From Actinomycetes bacterium (GTDB lineage Bacteria; Actinomycetota; Actinomycetes; Actinomycetales; Micrococcaceae), in assembly GCA_023426375.1 (NCBI GenBank), contig JAFAAV010000119.1, positions 1-44,834 of the forward strand: a DNA stretch of 44,834 nt, in the 5' to 3' direction. Of the stretch, positions 39,107-44,834 are shown one piece after another. The position numbers were made by a program, and so were the translations under genes. Positions within the stretch are counted from its first letter, which is position 1. The number at the start of each line of letters is the position of its first letter. The notes under the pieces were generated by a model. The model was not told where the DNA came from. It was given only the letters and a program-made list of their open reading frames with translations, and made no database searches.

Positions 39107-40205
39107 GACTTTCAACGATCTCGCAGATCGCACGCTCAACGGTGAGCCGGTGACCCCCGAAGAGGCACTCCAACTGCTCGAAACCAGTGATCAGGACATG
39201 CTCGACCTGGTGGCTGCCGCGGCCCGGCTACGGCGCGAGCACTTCGGCATGAACGTGAAGGTGAACTACCTGGTCAACCTCAAGTCAGGTTTGTGCGCGG
39301 AGGACTGCGGCTACTGCTCGCAGCGACTGAACTCCGGCGCGGGCATCCTGAAGTACTCATGGCTCACGCCCGAGCAGGCTGTGGAGCAAGCGCAGCACGG
39401 CATCAAGGGTGGGGCGAGCCGCGTGTGCCTGGTCGCGAGTGGTCGTGGGCCGTCCAATCGCGAGGTCAACACCGTGACCCAAACGGTAGAAGCACTCAAG
39501 GAGCAGCACCCGGGCGTGGAAGTCTGTGCGTGCCTGGGTCTGCTGAAGGATGGGCAAGCCGAAACTCTCAGCGACGCCGGTGTGGATGCCTACAACCACA
39601 ACCTCAACACCGCCGAGTCCAACTACCAGAGCATTTGTTCCACGCATACGTACCAGGACCGCGTGGACACCGTGGAGCGGGCCAAAGGCGCAGGGCTCTC
39701 GCCGTGCTCGGGTCTGATCGTGGGGATGCGTGAGACGGACGAGCAGCTCGTTGAGGCGCTCTTCGCCTTGCGGGAGCTCGACTCGGATTCGGTGCCGGTC
39801 AACTTTTTGATGCCCTTCGAGGGGACACCGCTCGCGGGGACGTGGCAACTGAGTCCGCAGAAATGCCTCAAGATCCTCGCCGTGGTGCGTTTCGTATGCC
39901 CGGACAAGGAAATTCGCATGGCGGGCGGTCGTGAAATGCACTTGCGGTCCCTCCAGCCGCTGGCATTGCACGTGGTCAACTCGCTGTTCCTTGGTGACTA
40001 CCTGACCTCTGAAGGGCAGGCTGCCAAGGCTGACTTGGACATGATTGCCGACGCCGGATTCACCGTTCTCGGGGCCGCGCCCGGTGGCAACGCGCTCACT
40101 TCCTCGCCTGAAGTAGAACCCGAACCCTACGAAAAGGTGGACCTGGGTCTCGAGCCGGCGCTGCGGCGTCGTGGGGCGGGTACGGCGGTGGCGCCGAATG
40201 CTTAA
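39099..40205 (+). CDS. bioB: BioB: biotin synthase
   Basis: 368 aa from GTG 39099; homology requires this start (FNDLADRTLNGEPVTPEEAL is the usual BioB N-terminus). No ribosome binding site precedes it and the -10 ends 6 bases upstream, so the mRNA is probably leaderless. Radical-SAM cysteines are C66, C70 and C73 in CAEDCGYCSQ; the 2Fe-2S ligand region VCLVASGRGP and CACLGLL, and NHNLNTAES, follow. BioB inserts sulfur into dethiobiotin. The last 30 residues (Arg/Gly/Ala-rich) extend past the family end and overlap bioA by 8 bases. Confidence 0.96.
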   Translation: MFKTFNDLADRTLNGEPVTPEEALQLLETSDQDMLDLVAAAARLRREHFGMNVKVNYLVNLKSGLCAEDCGYCSQRLNSGAGILKYSWLTPEQAVEQAQHGIKGGASRVCLVASGRGPSNREVNTVTQTVEALKEQHPGVEVCACLGLLKDGQAETLSDAGVDAYNHNLNTAESNYQSICSTHTYQDRVDTVERAKGAGLSPCSGLIVGMRETDEQLVEALFALRELDSDSVPVNFLMPFEGTPLAGTWQLSPQKCLKILAVVRFVCPDKEIRMAGGREMHLRSLQPLALHVVNSLFLGDYLTSEGQAAKADLDMIADAGFTVLGAAPGGNALTSSPEVEPEPYEKVDLGLEPALRRRGAGTAVAPNA

Positions 40206-41589
40206 GTCGGTCGAGTGTTCCCTGGCCGACCGGGATCGGGGCTTGTTGTGGCACCCGTACGAGGCACTCGACGGTGAACCGCCGTACGCGGTCGAAGAAG
40301 CCGACGGTGTCACCCTGAGCCTGCGCACCCCGAGCGGCGATCTGGTACATGCCATTGACGGTATGTCTTCGTGGTGGTGCGCGGTGCACGGCTACCGCAA
40401 CGCCCGCTTGGATCGTGCGGTGGTTGAACAGGTCAGTCGGTTCTCCCACGTGATGTTCGGTGGTCTGACGCACGAGCCCGCCGTGGACCTGGCCGAACTA
40501 CTGGTTGCCCTGACGCCGGACGGGCTCGACCATGTGTTCCTCGCCGACTCCGGTTCTGTCAGCGTGGAAGTCGCGCTCAAGCTGGCGGTCCAGTACCAGG
40601 CCGCGCGGAATCGTCCCGAGCGGCGTCGTATCCTCACGGTCCGCGGCGGCTACCACGGGGACACCACCGGTGCCATGAGCGTGTGCGACCCCGAGGGTGG
40701 AATGCATTCGCAGTTCAGTGGGCTCGTTGCGGAGCAACTCTTCGTGGCGCCCCCACCCACCGCGCGGTTTATCCCGTCCGGGGATCTTGCTGATTCCGAC
40801 ACCGACGACGACGCCGCGTCCGGGTCGTCCGGCAAGCTCCCGCCGGGTTCGTGGTCCAGTAATGATGAGGACGTGAACCGGTGGATTTCGGAATTACAAG
40901 AAACCGCGCGGCTCCATCGGGATGAGTTAGCAGGTGTGATTGTCGAGCCGATCCTGCAAGGTGCCGGGGGTATGCGCACCTACGATCCGCGCTGTCTGAA
41001 AGCCTTGCGTGAGCTCGCAGACGAACTGGACTTGGTATTCATCGCGGACGAGATCGCCACCGGTTTTGGGCGGACCGGCGCGTGGTTCGCGTGCGATTGG
41101 GCGGACATCGTTCCGGACGTGATGTGCCTGGGAAAGGCGCTGACGGGCGGATACGTGACTTTGGCCGCTGTGCTTGTTTCGCGGCAGGTCGCTGCCGTCA
41201 TCACCGATTCGCCGCAGCGTGCACTGATGCACGGTCCCACGTTCATGGCGAACCCGCTGGCGTGCGCAGTGGCCAGCGAATCGCTCGCCATGCTCGAGGA
41301 CAGCTGGCGGGCTAGCGTGACTCGCCAAAACCTGAAATTACAAGAAATCCTGCCGGCTGCCATGGAGCTGCCCACGGTGGCTGATGTTCGGGTGATCGGC
41401 GCCGTAGGGGTTATCGAATTCCATAGCGCGCCGGACCGCGGAGTGCTGACTCGGTCTGCTCTGGAACATGGCGTCTGGCTGAGGCCCTTCGGGAAACTGC
41501 TCTATGCCATGCCGCCGTACATCTGCACCGAGCGCGAGACCGAGCGGATTGCTCGTGCGATGGCTGCCGCAGTGGGGGCCGTCTCATGA
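40198..41589 (+). CDS. bioA: BioA: adenosylmethionine-8-amino-7-oxononanoate aminotransferase
   Basis: 463 aa from ATG 40198, inside the end of bioB. PLP-dependent class III aminotransferase: HPYEALDG and MSSWWCAVHGY at the N-terminus, GGYHGDTTGAMSVCDP, the PLP Asp in FIADEIATGFGRTG and the Schiff-base Lys in CLGKALTGGY. BioA converts KAPA to DAPA using S-adenosylmethionine. A stretch of about 30 residues (about 195-225) rich in Asp, Ser and Gly (DSDTDDDAASGSSG) interrupts the usual sequence and looks like a lineage-specific loop. The stop overlaps bioF by ATGA. Confidence 0.95.
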   Translation: MLKSVECSLADRDRGLLWHPYEALDGEPPYAVEEADGVTLSLRTPSGDLVHAIDGMSSWWCAVHGYRNARLDRAVVEQVSRFSHVMFGGLTHEPAVDLAELLVALTPDGLDHVFLADSGSVSVEVALKLAVQYQAARNRPERRRILTVRGGYHGDTTGAMSVCDPEGGMHSQFSGLVAEQLFVAPPPTARFIPSGDLADSDTDDDAASGSSGKLPPGSWSSNDEDVNRWISELQETARLHRDELAGVIVEPILQGAGGMRTYDPRCLKALRELADELDLVFIADEIATGFGRTGAWFACDWADIVPDVMCLGKALTGGYVTLAAVLVSRQVAAVITDSPQRALMHGPTFMANPLACAVASESLAMLEDSWRASVTRQNLKLQEILPAAMELPTVADVRVIGAVGVIEFHSAPDRGVLTRSALEHGVWLRPFGKLLYAMPPYICTERETERIARAMAAAVGAVS

Positions 41590-42734
41590 CCGGACCGCTC
41601 GACTCCTGGCTGCACGAGAAGGCGAGTACACGCGCGGGCCTGGGGCTGCGGCGTCGTACCGCGGCGATCCGCGAGAACTCGGTCGATTTGGCGTCCAACG
41701 ACTACCTGGGGCTGTCGCGGGATCCGCGAGTTGTGGCTGCCGCGGCGGAAGCCCTGCACCGGTACGGCGCGGGATCGCGCGCGTCCCGGCTGGTCACCGG
41801 AACATTGACCGTTCACGCGGAACTCGAACAGGCCCTCTGCGGTCTGACGGGACAGCCCGCCGCGCTTGTATTCTCCAGCGGGTATACAGCGAACACGGGT
41901 CTACTCACGGCGCTGGGGGACGCGGATACCCTGATCGTTTCCGATCAGCACGTGCACGCTTCCCTGGTGGACGGGGCGCGACTGTCTCGATCGCCGGTGG
42001 TGATTTCCGGGCACAACAACGTTGAGCATGTGGCGCAGTTGCTCAAGGAGCGCACTCAGAAGCGCGCCGTCGTGGTCGTCGAGTCCATCTACTCGGTGCT
42101 CGGCGATCATGCTCCGCTCAAAGAACTCGCCGCGGCATGCGAACTCCACGGGGCACTGCTCGTGGTGGATGAGGCACACGGAATCGGTGTCGCTGGGCGG
42201 GGACGCGGGCTCGCACACCAGGAAGGCCTGGCGGGCCACCCCAATGTGGTCCTGACCGTCACGCTGTCCAAGTCTTTGGGTGCCCAGGGCGGAGCCGTTC
42301 TGGGATCTGAGCTACTGCGCGATCATCTGGTCAATGTCGCGCGGCCGTTCATTTTTGATACGGCGCTCGCCCCGGCCAGCGCGGCCGCGGCAGCTGAGGC
42401 ATGTCGAATCATTGTTCGCGAACCGGATCTGGCGGAACGGCTGCACGCTAACGGCCGGGTCATCGCGGAAGCCCTCGGGATCGAGCACGCCCTCGCGGCA
42501 GTTCAGTCCGTGCCGATCGAATCGCCGGAGTTAGCGCTCTCTGCGGCCGAGACCTTGCGCGATCGAGGGATTCTGGTCGGTTGCTTCCGCCCGCCGTCAG
42601 TGCCGGACGGCATCAGTCGTTTGAGGCTCACCGCCCGAGCAAACGTGGAATTACAAGAATTGACGGACGCATTGAGCGAGGTCCAAGACGTCATAGCTGA
42701 GCTTGGGGCCCGACCGATCGGGGTGGTTGCGTGA
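41586..42734 (+). CDS. bioF: BioF: 8-amino-7-oxononanoate synthase
   Basis: 382 aa. Alpha-oxoamine synthase fold: DLASNDYLGLSRDP, GSRASRLVTGT, DEAHGIGVAGRG with the PLP-binding Asp and His, and the Lys in TLSKSLGAQGG. It condenses pimeloyl-ACP/CoA with alanine. The gene contains several TTA codons, rare elsewhere in the window. Overlaps bioA (ATGA) and bioD. No pimeloyl-synthesis genes (bioC, bioH, bioW, bioI) are present in the window. Confidence 0.95.
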   Translation: MTGPLDSWLHEKASTRAGLGLRRRTAAIRENSVDLASNDYLGLSRDPRVVAAAAEALHRYGAGSRASRLVTGTLTVHAELEQALCGLTGQPAALVFSSGYTANTGLLTALGDADTLIVSDQHVHASLVDGARLSRSPVVISGHNNVEHVAQLLKERTQKRAVVVVESIYSVLGDHAPLKELAAACELHGALLVVDEAHGIGVAGRGRGLAHQEGLAGHPNVVLTVTLSKSLGAQGGAVLGSELLRDHLVNVARPFIFDTALAPASAAAAAEACRIIVREPDLAERLHANGRVIAEALGIEHALAAVQSVPIESPELALSAAETLRDRGILVGCFRPPSVPDGISRLRLTARANVELQELTDALSEVQDVIAELGARPIGVVA

Positions 42735-43456
42735 TGGGTAATCCTCTGGCGCGGGCGGCGGAATTGTTGAGCGGGGTCGTGGTCGTCACAGGCACCGATA
42801 CGGACGTGGGCAAGACCTACGCCACCGCCGCCCTTGCCCTGGCCGGGTACTCGTCTGGGCGGCGTCGAATTGCGGTGTACAAACCCGTCCAGACGGGCGT
42901 GCTTCCCGGCGATTCCGGCGACATCGACGACGTCGCTCGCTTACTTGCCGCTGCCGGCATACCTAGCGATGCTCTCACCACCGCCGAAGGTCAGCGACTT
43001 TCTGCGCCCATGGCCCCGCCACCGGCCGCGGCCATCGACCGGGTGGAGCTGTTGAGCCTCGGCGATCACGCGGAACGCGTTGCCGCGCTGCTGAGCGATC
43101 ACGACCTGGTGCTCGTTGAGGGCAGCGGAGGTGTGCTCGTGGAACTCGACAGGCAGGGGCGCAACATCGCGGATCTGACCGTTCGCATCAGCCGCGACGT
43201 CGATCCGCACGTGGGGGTGGTGCTCGTGGGCCGCCCCGATCTGGGCACCCTGAATCACACATTGCTCAGCCTCGAAGCCTTGTACCGCAGGGGAGTGCGC
43301 GTGCTCGGAACGGTGCTGGGTAGTTGGCCGTCGAACCCGCAGACACTGCACGAGACCAACCGCGACTACATCGTTAACATCCACGCGGAGGACGGCACGA
43401 GCATCCCGTTGCTCGGCACTATTCCGCTGGGCTGGGGCTCGGCGGACAAAGTATGA
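42734..43456 (+). CDS. bioD: BioD: dethiobiotin synthetase
   Basis: 240 aa from ATG 42734, overlapping the bioF stop (TGATG); an in-frame GTG at 42731 is also possible. The P-loop GTDTDVGKTYATAAL is at about residues 18-32, then VYKPVQTG with the catalytic Lys and VLVEGSGGVLVELD. It closes the ureido ring of DAPA with CO2 and ATP. Last gene of bioBAFD. The stop is one base before the 104-bp four-box element, and no conventional terminator is seen. Confidence 0.95.
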   Translation: MGNPLARAAELLSGVVVVTGTDTDVGKTYATAALALAGYSSGRRRIAVYKPVQTGVLPGDSGDIDDVARLLAAAGIPSDALTTAEGQRLSAPMAPPPAAAIDRVELLSLGDHAERVAALLSDHDLVLVEGSGGVLVELDRQGRNIADLTVRISRDVDPHVGVVLVGRPDLGTLNHTLLSLEALYRRGVRVLGTVLGSWPSNPQTLHETNRDYIVNIHAEDGTSIPLLGTIPLGWGSADKV

Positions 43457-43457
43457 G

Positions 43458-43561
43458 GTGAGGTAACCGCAGTCCGGAAGTGTGGTGTGAGGGAAATGCC
43501 ATTTCGGAGCAGGTAATCGACAATTCCCTCACTTGAGACTTCGTCGATGCCGTTGCCTCAC
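43458..43561. repeat. 104-bp four-box palindromic element, copy 2
   Basis: Forward GTGAGG boxes at 43458 and 43487, reverse CCTCAC boxes at 43527 and 43556: spacings 29, 40 and 29, identical to 16185-16288. The first boxes match best (GTGAGGTAAC, one base, GCA). It fills most of the 179-base convergent gap between bioD and the kinase gene; 43562-43635 shows nothing further. Confidence 0.8.
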
Positions 43562-43635
43562 ATGGGACTCCCGCGCGCTGCTGGACAGCGCCGTGCCTTC
43601 TCATCAGGCCTCTGATACGCACTGCCACCGCCGGA

Positions 43636-44834
43636 TCAAGAACCCGCTACTAGTGCGTCATACACGCGCTCGAACCGGTCGTGGACACCTTCGTAGTACT
43701 CACGAGTCTCATTCTGCGGCGAATAGGTGCCAGCGGGTTCGTGGTCGGTCGGTTCTACGTCCGGTGCCAGCGACTCGAGCATCAACAGCGCCGTGCCGCG
43801 GGCGGTGGAGCGCTTCATGACCTGATGAATCACGGGCTTGCCCAAGTAATCGCCCAGGATCTGCAGCCACGACGGCAAATCTTGAGTCACGCTTCCGGCG
43901 GCGACAATCGTCTCGACGTCCTTGGCGGCCTCTTCCATTTCATCGGCCACTCGCCGGTACGACGCCGCGATGCCCTCCAGCATTCCGCGGGCCATCCCCG
44001 CTGCATCGGTGGACGCGGAAACATCCACGAACGCGGTGCGCGCGCTGCCGGCCCAGCCGGTGGAACGTTCGCCGGTCAGGAAGGGCAGCACCCCCGGGGT
44101 CGTGGCCGACACAGCTTCCGAGGCAATCTCATCCAGGTCAACGCCGTCCAGATTCAGAGTGGTCTCCAGCCAGCTGACCGCACGGCCCACATCATTGAGG
44201 GCCCCGCCCAGCAGGCAACGTTTGGAGTCGATCCGGTAGCACCACAACCCGGGCGGAATGTCGTTCGGGCGGTGATGCAGGAGCACTCGCATGGCACCGG
44301 AAGTGGCGGCGGAGACAACCATGGTCTGTTCGTTGTGGCCCCCCACGCCGATGTTGGCGCACAACCCGTCGGCCACCGGGGCGTACCACTGGGCATCGGA
44401 GAGACCTTCCCAGCGTTCGGTGCGCCCGGGGTCCACGTCCGGCAGCGGTTGATCGGTGTCAAGGATCGGCGAGAGGGCATCCTCAGAGATCCCCGCTGCC
44501 TTGAGCATGCGCTGATCCCAGTTGCCGGAGCGGCGGTTGAGCAGCCCGGTCCAGGCCGCAGTGGCGGTGCCCGCCGCCGTAGTGCCCAACAGCTTGAGCC
44601 AGACATATTCCCCGATGGACATCCATCGAGCGGCTTCCTTCATGACCTCCGGCTGGGTCTCCGCCAGCCAGCGGAACCGCGGCGCCAGGTAGCTCGTGTG
44701 CAGTCGCGCTCCCACGATGTCCTGCACTTCGCGCTCGTCCAGTTCTTTCCGGAGCTGCGCGAGCTGCGGCGCGCAGCGGGAATCCGCATACGTGAAACAC
44801 GGGGTAATAGCGTCCCCGTCTTCGTTCACGCCCA
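43636..44834 (-). CDS. FGGY-family carbohydrate kinase, gluconokinase-like (5' end outside window)
   Basis: The frame is open to the window edge, so the N-terminal part is missing (about 399 codons visible). Features of the FGGY fold: WMSIGEYVWLKLLG, typical of gluconokinases, ATAAWTGLLNRRSGNWD, the second-domain nucleotide site GGHNEQTMVVSAATSGAMR, PFLTGERSTGW, and the final ATP-binding block IVAAGSVTQDLPSWLQILGDYLGKPV. It would phosphorylate gluconate or a related sugar acid. Convergent with bioD; partners probably lie outside the window. Confidence 0.88.
   Translation of the reverse strand, partial: GVNEDGDAITPCFTYADSRCAPQLAQLRKELDEREVQDIVGARLHTSYLAPRFRWLAETQPEVMKEAARWMSIGEYVWLKLLGTTAAGTATAAWTGLLNRRSGNWDQRMLKAAGISEDALSPILDTDQPLPDVDPGRTERWEGLSDAQWYAPVADGLCANIGVGGHNEQTMVVSAATSGAMRVLLHHRPNDIPPGLWCYRIDSKRCLLGGALNDVGRAVSWLETTLNLDGVDLDEIASEAVSATTPGVLPFLTGERSTGWAGSARTAFVDVSASTDAAGMARGMLEGIAASYRRVADEMEEAAKDVETIVAAGSVTQDLPSWLQILGDYLGKPVIHQVMKRSTARGTALLMLESLAPDVEPTDHEPAGTYSPQNETREYYEGVHDRFERVYDALVAGS

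Overview
The window is high-GC DNA with dense, mostly overlapping operons, GTG as well as ATG starts, AAGGAG-type ribosome binding sites and few TTA codons. Gene content (RamB-type regulator beside isocitrate lyase, paaABCDE plus a TetR-type PaaR, BioQ-type control of a bioBAFD operon, DUF2243/CtaG-like pair) points to an actinobacterium, most likely Micrococcales/Micrococcaceae. That placement is inference from gene content, not from a marker gene.

Layout. 1-5.1 kb: partial DUF4190-like membrane protein, a NarL/DesR-type two-component pair, a small membrane protein, an M13 metallopeptidase and a MmcQ/YjbR protein. 5.1-5.5 kb: hairpin-rich convergent gap. 5.5-16 kb: phenylacetate catabolism: paaABCDE-paaG on the minus strand, divergent paaI-paaK and paaR, then paaZ and a second hotdog thioesterase. 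16.5-20 kb: aceA and its divergent RamB-like regulator, then an RraA-like protein. 20.2-21 kb: lipoprotein. 21.3-26 kb: paaJ-paaF-paaH (minus) and an MHS-type transporter. 26.1-27.4 kb: a DUF559 gene bracketed by two similar hairpin repeats. 27.5-34.8 kb: MetE-like protein, 3-hydroxybutyrate dehydrogenase, M23 peptidase, IclR regulator, CoA-transferase A/B, thiolase, CitE-like lyase. 34.8-38.5 kb: MarR, DUF2243, CtaG-like, CPBP protease, GNAT and a GNAT remnant. 38.5-43.5 kb: bioQ and bioB-bioA-bioF-bioD. 43.6 kb to the end: 3' part of an FGGY gluconate-type kinase.

How it fits. PaaK makes phenylacetyl-CoA; PaaABCDE epoxidises it; PaaG, PaaZ, PaaF, PaaH and PaaJ carry it to acetyl-CoA and succinyl-CoA. 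Five matches to one operator (ACTGACCGNNCGTTC-like) lie just downstream of predicted -10 boxes, or beside one, at paaA, paaI, paaZ, paaJ and the transporter, so one regulator (probably the TetR at 12.4 kb) seems to control all of them, and the transporter is probably a phenylacetate importer. The CoA-transferase/thiolase/3-hydroxybutyrate dehydrogenase group looks like ketone-body use and also yields acetyl-CoA. Isocitrate lyase under RamB would route that acetyl-CoA into the glyoxylate shunt.

The least explained material is non-coding: a 104-bp element of four GTGAGGnAA boxes with identical geometry in two convergent gaps (16185-16288 and 43458-43561), a related-looking four-unit inverted array at 13022-13158, the hairpin repeats around the DUF559 gene, a 38-bp near-perfect palindrome at 33894-33931, a dispersed 14-mer CGACGACGCCGCTC, and an apparently leaderless bioB whose start codon lies inside a repressor palindrome.
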